A stretch of 5,400 bases of DNA from an uncultured Allobaculum sp. Lineage in GTDB: Bacteria > Bacillota_I > Bacilli_A > Erysipelotrichales > Erysipelotrichaceae. The position numbers and the translations under genes were made by a program. A model generated the notes under the pieces. The model was not told the origin of the DNA. It ran no database searches and was given only the letters and a program-made list of their open reading frames with translations. Positions 1 to 5,282 of this stretch are shown here, one piece after another (the stretch's first letter is position 1; each line of letters opens with the position of its first letter). The stretch covers positions 1 to 5,400 of the forward strand of contig CAJTLE010000153.1 in the NCBI GenBank assembly GCA_910577085.1, read 5' to 3'.

Positions 1-57
1 CATAACGATTTCTTTTGGAATTGTGACCTGGGCCTTCTGACGTAATTCGGCTAGCAT
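1..57 (-). CDS. AbrB/MazE/SpoVT-type DNA-binding protein, N-terminal fragment (runs off left edge)
   Basis: Only the first 19 codons are present. They read MLAELRQKAQ followed by VTIPKEIVM. The K-x-QVTIPKEI core is the first strand of the swapped-hairpin AbrB fold, a small dimeric DNA-binding domain found in transition-state regulators and in MazE-like antitoxins. The ATG at 57-55 is supported by an AAGGAG ribosome binding site at 71-66 with 8 nt spacing. The rest of the gene, and any toxin or other partner behind it, lies outside the window, so antitoxin versus stand-alone regulator cannot be decided. The palindrome at the predicted transcription start suggests autoregulation, which is common in this family (inference). 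It is a different protein from the AbrB homologue at 4411. Confidence 0.75.
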   Translation of the reverse strand, partial: MLAELRQKAQVTIPKEIVM

Positions 58-82
58 ACTATCATCTCCTTCTCTTCGATTT

Positions 83-112
83 GAAAGTAAGTAATTCTTA
101 CTTTCTTACTTA
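83..112. promoter_or_regulatory. Palindromic operator candidate with three AAGTAAG-type half sites
   Basis: GAAAGTAAG at 83-91 and CTTACTTTC at 97-105 form a perfect 9-bp inverted repeat around a 5-nt spacer. A further CTTACTTA at 105-112 directly follows CTTACTTT at 97-104, so there are three half sites: one inverted and two in tandem. The block lies between the candidate -10 and the ribosome binding site of the minus-strand AbrB-type gene, where a bound dimer would block initiation. That the gene's own product binds here is inferred from the family's usual autoregulation. Confidence 0.5.
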
Positions 113-142
113 TGATATATCTGGTTTGGATAATTTATGCAA
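113..142 (-). promoter_or_regulatory. Candidate promoter of the minus-strand AbrB-type gene
   Basis: Reading the minus strand, TTGCAT (142-137) is followed after 18 nt by TATCAT (118-113), a fair sigma-A-type pair. The predicted start near 106 falls at the edge of the palindrome at 83-105 and leaves a leader of about 50 nt before the ATG. The position is inferred from consensus only. Confidence 0.45.
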
Positions 143-196
143 GAGAGACGTATGACTGTTCTGTCTATGCCGATTAAAATTTGAGAATTTTGAGCG

Positions 197-370
197 ATGT
201 TTGCTCCGAAAGCTTTTTATAAGCAACTTGCTCCGATAAATATGACCGATTTCTCTACCAATGAGCCATTAGCAACGATTGAAAAAATGTCATAGAGGCT
301 TGAAAATGGAGCCTTGGAACAAACAACGCTCAAGATCCATAAATTAGTGATAAAAAATAATTTTAATTGA
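197..370 (+). pseudogene. Possible decayed small reading frame with an internal TAG
   Basis: Starting from ATG at 197 the frame runs 32 codons to a TAG at 293-295, then stays open for a further 24 codons until TGA at 368-370. The residues look like an ordinary soluble protein (for example TNEPLATIEKMS before the TAG and RLENGALEQTTLKIHKL after it). There is no ribosome binding site before the ATG and I recognise no family. A run of this length with one stop is expected fairly often by chance in DNA of this composition, so this is only a candidate remnant. Confidence 0.15.
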
Positions 371-539
371 CCAAACCAAATCCAGGATTAAAGCTGCTGG
401 ATAAAGCCAAAAAGTAAGCGATTATATCAAAAAGGCATCCTCTTCCATGAATTCCCACAGAGACGTTAAAAGATCAAATCTTGTAATGCCAGGCACTGCT
501 TGCGGTCAGGGATCGAACGATTTCAGAGGTATAAGCCGT

Positions 540-572
540 TGATTTTGAAGGAAAATGTGTAATAGCTTCCAT
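540..572 (+). repeat. Dispersed repeat, copy 1 (paired with 4315-4350)
   Basis: The first 18 bases, TGATTTTGAAGGAAAATG at 540-557, are identical to 4315-4332. A second shared block, TTCCAT, lies at 567-572 here and at 4345-4350 there. The gap between the blocks is 9 nt in this copy and 12 nt in the other, a difference of exactly one codon. In the frame GAT-TTT-GAA both copies read DFEGK, then SI over the second block. In this copy the frame is open from 535 to the TGA at 667-669 but follows a TAA at 532-534 and has no start, so it would be a gene remnant if coding at all. Confidence 0.5.
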
Positions 573-950
573 AAAAATATGCATATTCGGTATTTCATTT
601 CCAGAAATGGGAAGAAATGATTTTATACGTGTCAACCGATGTGACTATAAACAATTCAGGATAGTCTGATAATCTGAATAGAGCTTTTGATTCTTCTGGC
701 AGAATGCGCTATAAATAGAGTCCTGCGCTCATTGTGAATTTGATAACAAAATGATGAATGCCTTTCTGTCCAGACAGATGACTGAGACAAATGAAAATCG
801 AACAGGAAAGAGGAGACTCGGGCTCTTCCACTCCTGAAAACGCATTCATCGCGGAAGAAAACAATGGCGATTTGGCTGGACAGGGGGACCTTTGAAGCAA
901 AGAGAGCTGCGTTTGGCAAACAATTTGCTTCCAAAAAGTTCAGGAACCCC

Positions 951-979
951 TTGCATCTGGAAACCAAAATCAGTATTCT
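951..979 (+). promoter_or_regulatory. Candidate promoter of the dctPQM operon
   Basis: TTGCAT at 951-956 and TATTCT at 974-979 are separated by 17 nt, the optimal spacing for a housekeeping promoter. The predicted start near 986 lies about 60 nt before dctP and inside the operator at 983-1000. The -10 match is moderate, as expected for a regulated promoter. This is a consensus prediction with no expression data. Confidence 0.5.
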
Positions 980-982
980 ATG

Positions 983-1000
983 TGTGTAAGTGTTTACACA
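983..1000. promoter_or_regulatory. cre/LacI-family-type operator over the dctPQM start point
   Basis: TGTGTAA (983-989) and TTACACA (994-1000) are a perfect 7-bp inverted repeat around GTGT. The inner 14 bases at 985-998, TGTAAGTGTTTACA, fit the catabolite responsive element consensus TGWAARCGYTWWCW except for the first base of the central CG, which is T. Placement right after the -10 means occupancy would block transcription. Either CcpA-mediated catabolite repression or a local LacI-family repressor would explain it; no regulator gene is in the window to choose between them. Confidence 0.55.
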
Positions 1001-1044
1001 TTTAGTTACAGAGATTTGAGATCATCAAGAAAGGAGTTCCTCAA

Positions 1045-2064
1045 ATGAGAAAGAGATTGATGAAGATTTTTTCAGGATTTTTCGTCCTCGCGCTGGCTCT
1101 TGTCATGACAGGCTGCAGTGCTTCCAATGGAAAACGAATCATCCGCATTGCCCACGCGCAGTCCGAAACGCATCCTGAGCATTTAGGTCTGCTCAAATTC
1201 AAAGAAATTATTGAAGACAAACTGGGCGACCGTTACGAAGTAGAGATTTTCCCCAATGAGCTGTTAGGCTCCGCACAGAAAGCCATCGAGCTGACCCAGA
1301 CCGGTGCGATCGACTTTGTTGTCGCAGGTACCGCTAACCTGGAAACGTTTGCCGATGTCTATGAAGTATTCTCCATGCCGTATCTGTTCACTTCTGAAGA
1401 GGCGTATCACGAAGTCATGAACGATAACGACTACATGCAGCAGGTTTACCACAGCACAGACGATTCCGGTTTCCGTGTGCTGACCTGGTATAACGCTGGA
1501 ACTCGTAACTTCTATTCCACAAAAAGAATCGAAACCCCCGAAGATCTGAAAGGACAGAAGATTCGTGTTCAGCAGTCTCCGGCATCCGTAAACATGGTTA
1601 ACTCCTTTGGTGCCGCTGCTTCGCCAATGTCATTTGGTGAAGTTTATACCGCAATTCAGCAGGGGGTTATTCATGGTGCTGAAAACAACGAGCTGGCTTT
1701 AACCAACAACAAGCACGGTGAAGTTGCCAAATACTATTCCTATAACAAACACCAGATGGTTCCTGACATGCTGATCGGAAACGCAAAACTGCTCAACGAC
1801 ATGTCTGAAGAAGATCTCAATGTCTTCATGGAAGCTGCTCTGGCTTCGACTGAAGTTGAACTGGCTGAATGGGATAAGGCTGTTGAAGAAGCGAAAAACA
1901 TCGCCATCAACGAACAGGGTGTTGAATTCATCGACGTTGATGTTCAGAAATTTAAAGACGCTGTAAGCGACGTACAGGAAGAAATGCTCGAAGCAAACCC
2001 TTCGATTCAGGAACTGTATGACCACATTCAGGCTGTCAATGCGAAATACGAAGGAAAGGAATAA
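1045..2064 (+). CDS. dctP: TRAP transporter solute-binding lipoprotein (DctP family)
   Basis: Extracytoplasmic receptor that captures an organic acid and delivers it to the DctQ-DctM membrane complex. The 339 residues are full length for the family. Residues 1-24 are a lipoprotein signal: a basic start (RKR), a hydrophobic core 8-20 and the lipobox MTGC with lipidated Cys24. The mature part starts RIIRIAHAQS, typical of the family's first strand. Arg154 (in GTRNFY) and Arg174 (in KIRVQQSP) match the two conserved arginines that bind the ligand carboxylate, and GAENN at 211-215 matches the conserved Asn region. The ENN form, followed by HGEVAKYYS, resembles receptors for hexuronates or diketogulonate more than sialic acid receptors; the substrate remains inferred. 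The ATG at 1045 follows AAGGAG (1031-1036) with 8 nt spacing. It is the first gene of the operon; dctQ begins 6 nt after its stop. Confidence 0.95.
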   Translation: MRKRLMKIFSGFFVLALALVMTGCSASNGKRIIRIAHAQSETHPEHLGLLKFKEIIEDKLGDRYEVEIFPNELLGSAQKAIELTQTGAIDFVVAGTANLETFADVYEVFSMPYLFTSEEAYHEVMNDNDYMQQVYHSTDDSGFRVLTWYNAGTRNFYSTKRIETPEDLKGQKIRVQQSPASVNMVNSFGAAASPMSFGEVYTAIQQGVIHGAENNELALTNNKHGEVAKYYSYNKHQMVPDMLIGNAKLLNDMSEEDLNVFMEAALASTEVELAEWDKAVEEAKNIAINEQGVEFIDVDVQKFKDAVSDVQEEMLEANPSIQELYDHIQAVNAKYEGKE

Positions 2065-2070
2065 TCATTC

Positions 2071-2592
2071 ATGGAAGCTGTAAAGAAAATCCGCAAAGTG
2101 ATGAATACATGCCTCATGAGCTTATGTATCTTCCTGTTTGCGTTAATGGTGGTTGTGGGAACCTATCAGATCTGCACCCGCTACTTCTTTGGCCGTCCTT
2201 CCACTGTATCGGAAGAGCTGCTGACTTACTCTTTTACCTGGATGGCTTTGCTGGCCAGTGCGTATGTATTCGGTAAACGCGACCACATGCGTATGGGATT
2301 TATCGCCGATAAAATCAAAGGAAAAGCCAAACAGACTCTGGACATCGTTCTGGAAATCATGATTTTTGGATTTGCATCCCTGGCGATGGTCTGGGGCGGC
2401 TACTCCATCATGATGCTGTCTATGCATCAGAAAACCGCATCCCTGGGCATTCCTATGGGTTACGTATATACCGTTCTGCCTCTTTCCGGTCTGTTCATTG
2501 CGATCTATGCCATCCTGAACATTATTGATATGGCGCATGGCAAAGATCTCGAACTGAAAGATGGTATCGAAGAAAAAGGAGACATCGCATGA
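2071..2592 (+). CDS. dctQ: TRAP transporter small permease subunit (DctQ family)
   Basis: Small membrane subunit that pairs with DctM; in structurally studied TRAP systems it helps hold the large subunit in the membrane and dock the receptor. The 173 residues match the usual length. Four membrane segments are visible at about 14-34, 50-68, 89-113 and 130-152. Family landmarks are RYFFGRP at 37-43, the acidic pair Glu48-Glu49 in VSEELLTYSFTW, KRDHMRMG at 69-76 and SLGIPMGYVYTVLPLSG at 124-140. The start ATG follows AAAGGA at 2055-2060 with 10 nt spacing; this site lies within the last codons of dctP, which suggests coupled translation. The C-terminal tail after 155 is charged and cytoplasmic-looking. 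Its stop overlaps the dctM start by four bases (ATGA), a usual arrangement for subunits needed in equal amounts. Confidence 0.95.
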   Translation: MEAVKKIRKVMNTCLMSLCIFLFALMVVVGTYQICTRYFFGRPSTVSEELLTYSFTWMALLASAYVFGKRDHMRMGFIADKIKGKAKQTLDIVLEIMIFGFASLAMVWGGYSIMMLSMHQKTASLGIPMGYVYTVLPLSGLFIAIYAILNIIDMAHGKDLELKDGIEEKGDIA

Positions 2593-3896
2593 GTATCGCA
2601 ATCCTTTCCGGCCTGATTATCCTTGGCGTTCTGGTCGTTCTTCTGATTCTTGGTGCCCCAATTGCCGTGGCATTAGGAATTGCTTCTGTGGCTGCCATTC
2701 TTCCGGTTATGCCATTTGACGTTGCTGTTCTTACCGCTTCACAACGTATTTTCTCGGGTATTTCCGTATTCTCGCTGCTGGCCATTCCATTCTTCGTGCT
2801 GGCTGGCAACATTATGAATAAAGGCGGTATTGCCATCCGCTTAATCAACCTGGCAAAACTTGTGACGGGCCGTCTGCCTGGCGCCCTGGCTCAGACAAAC
2901 GTTCTGGCCAACATGTTATTCGGTTCGATCTCTGGTTCCGGTACAGCTGCGGCTTCCGCTATGGGTTCTATCATTGGCCCAGTCGAACTCGAAGATGGGT
3001 ATGATCCTGCTTTCTCGGCTGCAACCAACATTGCCACAGCGCCTACAGGTCTTCTGATTCCACCATCAAACGTAATGATTACTTACGCTCTGGTTTCCGG
3101 TGGTGCTTCTGTATCTGCACTATTCATGGCTGGTTATATTCCTGGCTTCTTATGGGGTCTTGCCTGCATGATCGTTGTTTACTTCATTGCCAAGAAAAAC
3201 AACTATCGTTCTGAAGTCCGCTACTCTGGAAAAGAAGCAATGAAAGTATTCCTGGATTCACTGCCTTGCTTACTGTTGATCATCATTGTTATTGGTGGAA
3301 TTATTGGTGGTGCTTTCACTGCGACTGAAGGTTCGGTTGTAGCTGTTGTGTACTCGTTAGTTCTTTCCTTATTCTTCTACAAGTCCATTCAGTTCAAAGA
3401 TCTGTATGGAATCTTCAAGGAAAGTGCTGAAATGACAGGTATCATCATCTTCTTAATCGGTGTATCGTCCATCATGTCCTGGGTTATGGCATTCACGGGT
3501 ATTCCACAGATGGTATCGTCCGCAATGCTGTCCTTAACCGATAACAAGTACATCATCCTGCTTCTGATCAACATCATTCTGTTAATTGTTGGTACATTCC
3601 TGGATATGACACCAGCGTGCTTAATTTTCACACCAATCTTCTTACCGGTGTGCGAAGCATTAGGCATGAGCGTGATCCACTTCGGTATCATGATGATCTT
3701 CAACTTATGTATTGGTACCATCACGCCGCCAGTTGGTACGACCCTGTTTGTCGGCGTTAAAGTTGGTAATGTAACGATTGAATCGGTATTTAAGCTGCTG
3801 CTTGTTTACTTCGCAGCGATCTTCGTAGTCCTGGTTCTGGTGACTTACATTCCTGCCATCTCGTTATGGCTGCCAACTGTCCTGGGTGTCATGTAA
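2589..3896 (+). CDS. dctM: TRAP transporter large permease subunit (DctM family)
   Basis: The transport channel of the TRAP system, a member of the ion transporter superfamily that moves the substrate by an elevator-type motion coupled to an ion (usually Na+) gradient. The 435 residues are typical, with hydrophobic segments throughout. Signature stretches are FSLLAIPFFVLAGNIMNKGG at 61-80, the first helix-hairpin motif FGSISGSGTAAASAMGSIIGP at 111-131, LIPPSNVMITYALVSGG at 156-172, FMAGYIPG at 179-186, ATEGSVVAVVYSL at 245-257, FLDMTPACLIFTPI at 337-350 and TPPVGTTLFVGVKVG at 379-393. The Gly/Ser/Thr-rich repeats at 112-119 and 379-385 correspond to the two substrate- and ion-binding hairpins of the family. 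ATG at 2589 follows AAGGAG (2576-2581) at 7 nt and overlaps the dctQ stop. All motifs are intact, so the transporter should be functional. Confidence 0.97.
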   Translation: MSIAILSGLIILGVLVVLLILGAPIAVALGIASVAAILPVMPFDVAVLTASQRIFSGISVFSLLAIPFFVLAGNIMNKGGIAIRLINLAKLVTGRLPGALAQTNVLANMLFGSISGSGTAAASAMGSIIGPVELEDGYDPAFSAATNIATAPTGLLIPPSNVMITYALVSGGASVSALFMAGYIPGFLWGLACMIVVYFIAKKNNYRSEVRYSGKEAMKVFLDSLPCLLLIIIVIGGIIGGAFTATEGSVVAVVYSLVLSLFFYKSIQFKDLYGIFKESAEMTGIIIFLIGVSSIMSWVMAFTGIPQMVSSAMLSLTDNKYIILLLINIILLIVGTFLDMTPACLIFTPIFLPVCEALGMSVIHFGIMMIFNLCIGTITPPVGTTLFVGVKVGNVTIESVFKLLLVYFAAIFVVLVLVTYIPAISLWLPTVLGVM

Positions 3897-4040
3897 GAAA
3901 CAAAATTGATCTTCTCTGTACAACTCAGTATTGAATATCCTGACCAGAACTGCCTGGTCCGAAAGGTTTTCTCTCTGACCTTTTCAAAAAATCTTACTTA
4001 AAAACGATATGAATCTATCCCCTATATTGTTTTGATCGCC

Positions 4041-4068
4041 AAAGAGCCGCTCATCCGGCTCTTTTTTT
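4041..4068 (+). terminator. Rho-independent terminator of the dctPQM operon
   Basis: AAAGAGCCG at 4041-4049 pairs perfectly with CGGCTCTTT at 4056-4064 around a 6-nt loop, and seven consecutive T residues run from 4062 to 4068. It lies 144 nt after the dctM stop, so the operon would have a fairly long 3' untranslated region. Two weaker hairpins lie in that stretch, GACCAG/CTGGTC at 3942-3959 and AAAGGT/ACCTTT at 3962-3983; neither has a proper T-tail. On the opposite strand the hairpin lacks a good U-run, so it is mainly one-directional. Confidence 0.92.
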
Positions 4069-4113
4069 GTGCTTTCGAAGATGAAAAGATCAGATCGCAT
4101 GCAGAGAAAAAGC

Positions 4114-4167
4114 TCGAAATGGATATCGGACTCGGAATGAACAGCGGAATGAACATCGAAATGGATA
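4114..4167 (+). repeat. 12-bp tandem repeat block
   Basis: Three adjacent 12-mers occupy 4132-4167: TCGGAATGAACA, GCGGAATGAACA and TCGAAATGGATA. A further exact TCGAAATGGATA lies at 4114-4125, separated from them by the 6 bases TCGGAC. The block sits between the dctPQM terminator and the promoter-like signals of the downstream AbrB-type gene. A plus-strand frame through it would encode a four-residue Met-rich repeat, but that frame starts inside the terminator without a ribosome binding site and I do not call it a gene. The repeats may be protein-binding sites or simply slippage products. Confidence 0.65.
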
Positions 4168-4228
4168 GAAGAAATCGGTTCTCTGCAAAAATCAGTTGGA
4201 TCCAATTACGACGATCCGAAAGCGGATG

Positions 4229-4237
4229 TGGTATAGT
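4229..4237 (+). promoter_or_regulatory. Candidate extended -10 promoter for the AbrB-type gene
   Basis: TGG followed by TATAGT (4232-4237) forms an extended -10 element. No good -35 is visible at the right distance, and TTACGA at 4206-4211 is too far away (20 nt). Initiation near 4243 would place the start exactly at the first 9-bp tandem repeat and give a leader of about 170 nt before the ATG at 4411. The prediction rests on the -10 match alone. Confidence 0.35.
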
Positions 4238-4242
4238 TTTCG

Positions 4243-4269
4243 TACAAATCATACAAATCATACTTTTCA
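4243..4269 (+). repeat. Three 9-bp tandem repeats at the predicted start point
   Basis: TACAAATCA occurs twice in direct succession at 4243-4251 and 4252-4260, followed by a degenerate third copy, TACTTTTCA, at 4261-4269. The position just downstream of the extended -10 element suggests an operator of the iterated type; AbrB proteins are known to prefer AT-rich repeated targets, so autoregulation is possible. Binding is inferred, not shown. Confidence 0.5.
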
Positions 4270-4276
4270 TACCTAA

Positions 4277-4408
4277 ATGCAAATCCATCAGAAAGGGGAC
4301 TGGCTTCCAGCTGCTGATTTTGAAGGAAAATGGCTGCCGAAAGTTTCCATTTTCAAAAATCCGCCAGTATAGAATGAAATGAACAACGCCAACGAACAGG
4401 AGAAATAA
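4277..4408 (+). pseudogene. Short open frame with internal TAG, containing the dispersed repeat (leader peptide or gene remnant)
   Basis: From ATG at 4277 a 31-codon frame reads MQIHQKGDWLPAADFEGK and continues WLPKVSIFKNPPV to a TAG at 4370-4372. Beyond the TAG the same frame stays open for 11 more codons (NEMNNANEQEK) to a TAA at 4406-4408, just 2 nt before the AbrB-type start. The residue composition is protein-like and the WLP motif occurs twice. There is no clear ribosome binding site before 4277 and I recognise no family. It could be a remnant of a gene whose other fragment lies near 535-669, a short leader peptide, or chance. Confidence 0.22.
4315..4350 (+). repeat. Dispersed repeat, copy 2 (paired with 540-572)
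   Basis: Its first 18 bases (4315-4332) are identical to 540-557, and TTCCAT recurs at 4345-4350. This copy also forms a hairpin: GAAAATGG at 4326-4333 pairs perfectly with CCATTTTC at 4347-4354 across a 13-nt loop, and the flanks add partial pairing (GATTTT at 4316-4321 with AAAATC at 4356-4361). Copy 1 cannot form the same stem, so the structure is probably not what keeps the two copies alike. It lies in the leader of the AbrB-type gene. Confidence 0.5.
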
Positions 4409-4410
4409 AC

Positions 4411-4638
4411 ATGCGAAAACCAAAAGGAAAATACGCCTGGACCGCAACGGTCGGAGAAAAAGGACAGATCGTGATCCCCAAACAGGCCAGAGAGCTTTTT
4501 GATATTCATCCCGGCGACCAGCTTGTAATCCTGGGGGATGAAAAGCGGGGCATGGCAATTCCACCCAAAGAAATCCTGGAAGTGTTTGCCAACGCGATCT
4601 TTGAAACAGATCGGACAGATCAGCAAGAAGAGCACTGA
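4411..4638 (+). CDS. AbrB/SpoVT-type transcriptional regulator
   Basis: A 75-residue cytoplasmic DNA-binding protein. Residues 10-52 form the swapped-hairpin AbrB domain: WTATVGEKGQIVIPKQAREL at 10-29, then F-DIHPGDQLVILGDEKRG at 30-47 and MAIPP at 48-52. The G-E-K-G-Q-I-V-I-P-K core and PGD turn are the family's hallmarks, and the basic tail at the front (RKPKGK) could add DNA contacts. The C-terminal helix (53-64) and acidic end are short, as in small SpoVT-like regulators rather than the longer AbrB proper. ATG at 4411 follows AGGAG (4398-4402) with 8 nt spacing. Repeats at 4114-4167 and 4243-4269 are possible operators. The next gene, 176 nt downstream, is a membrane acyltransferase fragment; whether it is the target is unknown. 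The protein differs clearly from the AbrB-type fragment at 1-57. Confidence 0.9.
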   Translation: MRKPKGKYAWTATVGEKGQIVIPKQARELFDIHPGDQLVILGDEKRGMAIPPKEILEVFANAIFETDRTDQQEEH

Positions 4639-4641
4639 AAG

Positions 4642-4664
4642 GCGCTGAACTTTTTGTTCAGGGC
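4642..4664 (+). other. Hairpin after the AbrB-type gene, no T-tail
   Basis: CTGAAC at 4645-4650 pairs with GTTCAG at 4656-4661 around a TTTTT loop, extended by GC/GC pairs beyond a G-G mismatch. No T-run follows, so it is a poor intrinsic terminator and read-through toward 4815 is plausible. Further along, GCAGT/ACTGC at 4705-4718 closes a GAAA tetraloop. No clear promoter is seen in 4665-4814. Confidence 0.4.
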
Positions 4665-4814
4665 TGACTGGCACTTTTAAGACAGGCGGATCAGAAATGG
4701 ATGAGCAGTGAAAACTGCAGTAAGAACGATCGATCGAAAATGGAAAGCCACAACTTTGAGGATGCATGAATTTGAGGAGAGATGAAAAGGAAGATTGGAA
4801 ATTGAGGCTTTACG

Positions 4815-5282
4815 ATGAAAACCTGGTATCTGAACAATATTAAATGGACAACAGTGGCCCTGGTTGTCTTCTATCACGTCTGCTATATCTTTAATGGTGT
4901 CGGCATACTTGGGGCTATTCCCGGCAGTCAGACGCTTCCGTTTTTTGATGACTGCGCTACATTTATTTATCCATGGTTTATGGTTTTGATGTATGTGGTT
5001 GCCGGTATTGACAGCTGGTATGCCCTGCAAAAGAAAACGATCCGTCAGTTTTTAAAAGCCCGGACGATTAAACTGTTGATTCCATCCACGCTGGGGCTGA
5101 TGGTTTTTCAGTGGATTACGGGATATGTGGGCATGCTGGCCGGCGGGCAGGCCGATCTGATTCCACCTGCCTTGCGATGGCCAATTGCGGTGCTTTCCGG
5201 AACCGGGCCGCTCTGGTTTGTGCAGGTGCTTTACATTTATTCCTTGCTGATCGTGCTCTACCAGAAACTTGATCCCGAATAA
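4815..5282 (+). CDS. Membrane acyltransferase family 3 protein, truncated to its N-terminal half
   Basis: Family 3 acyltransferases are polytopic membrane enzymes that transfer acyl groups, often acetyl or succinyl, to sugars, lipids or antibiotics; they usually have about 330-400 residues. This frame has only 155. Visible landmarks are a first membrane helix with the conserved histidine (VFYHV, His21), a second at about 50-65, then AGIDSWYALQKKTIRQFLKAR at 63-83 leading into LLIPSTLG at 87-94 (the conserved loop with basic residues), further helices at about 93-110, and PLWFVQVLYIYSLL at 132-145, which matches the family's LWF motif. The reading stops with TAA at 5280-5282 straight after KLDPE, where intact relatives continue with several more helices. 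The start ATG at 4815 has a weak GAGG site (4804-4807) and an in-frame TGA just upstream, so it is the only likely ATG. Probably non-functional as it stands; substrate unknown. Confidence 0.75.
   Translation: MKTWYLNNIKWTTVALVVFYHVCYIFNGVGILGAIPGSQTLPFFDDCATFIYPWFMVLMYVVAGIDSWYALQKKTIRQFLKARTIKLLIPSTLGLMVFQWITGYVGMLAGGQADLIPPALRWPIAVLSGTGPLWFVQVLYIYSLLIVLYQKLDPE

Larger units (their letters stand above)
143..950. other. Roughly 800 bp without a convincing gene
   Basis: No stretch combines a good start, a ribosome binding site and a recognisable product. Two minus-strand frames over about 656-967 begin at TTG codons with no Shine-Dalgarno sequence and have no family-like composition, so I do not call them. 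On the plus strand, short frames are interrupted by several stops. What can be pointed out is a possible decayed frame at 197-370, a repeat copy at 540-572 that is also found at 4315-4350, and a 9-bp direct repeat TTGCTCCGA at 201-209 and 228-236. No tRNA, rRNA, CRISPR or insertion-sequence end is recognisable. The stretch may be decayed gene remnants or may contain an unrecognised small RNA; the sequence does not decide. Confidence 0.5.

Noticed and set aside
296..314. AGGCT/AGCCT hairpin as a possible small RNA or terminator
   Set aside because: A 5-bp stem with a 9-nt loop and no T-run is within chance expectation.
656..967. Minus-strand frames of 103 and 63 codons upstream of dctP
   Set aside because: Both begin at TTG codons without a ribosome binding site, show no recognisable family, and one overlaps the dctP promoter.
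2143..2848. Minus-strand frames opposite dctQ and dctM
   Set aside because: Shadows of strongly supported TRAP transporter genes, without independent start signals.
3942..3983. Hairpins GACCAG/CTGGTC and AAAGGT/ACCTTT as the operon terminator
   Set aside because: Short stems with no proper T-tail; the hairpin at 4041-4068 is far stronger.
4032..4382. 116-codon plus-strand frame with a Met-rich four-residue repeat
   Set aside because: Its start lies just before and its early codons inside the intrinsic terminator, there is no ribosome binding site, and the repeat is explained by the 12-bp DNA repeats.
197..4408. TAG readthrough or recoding, suggested by two frames interrupted by TAG and by TAA/TGA ends in all five recognised genes with a visible stop
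   Set aside because: Five stops are too few to infer a codon reassignment, and neither TAG-interrupted frame is a confirmed gene; chance or pseudogenes explain it.
4022..4564. Long minus-strand frames (180 and 159 codons) opposite the AbrB-type gene and its leader
   Set aside because: They run antisense to a clear gene and through the terminator, and have the aromatic- and serine-rich composition of antisense translations.
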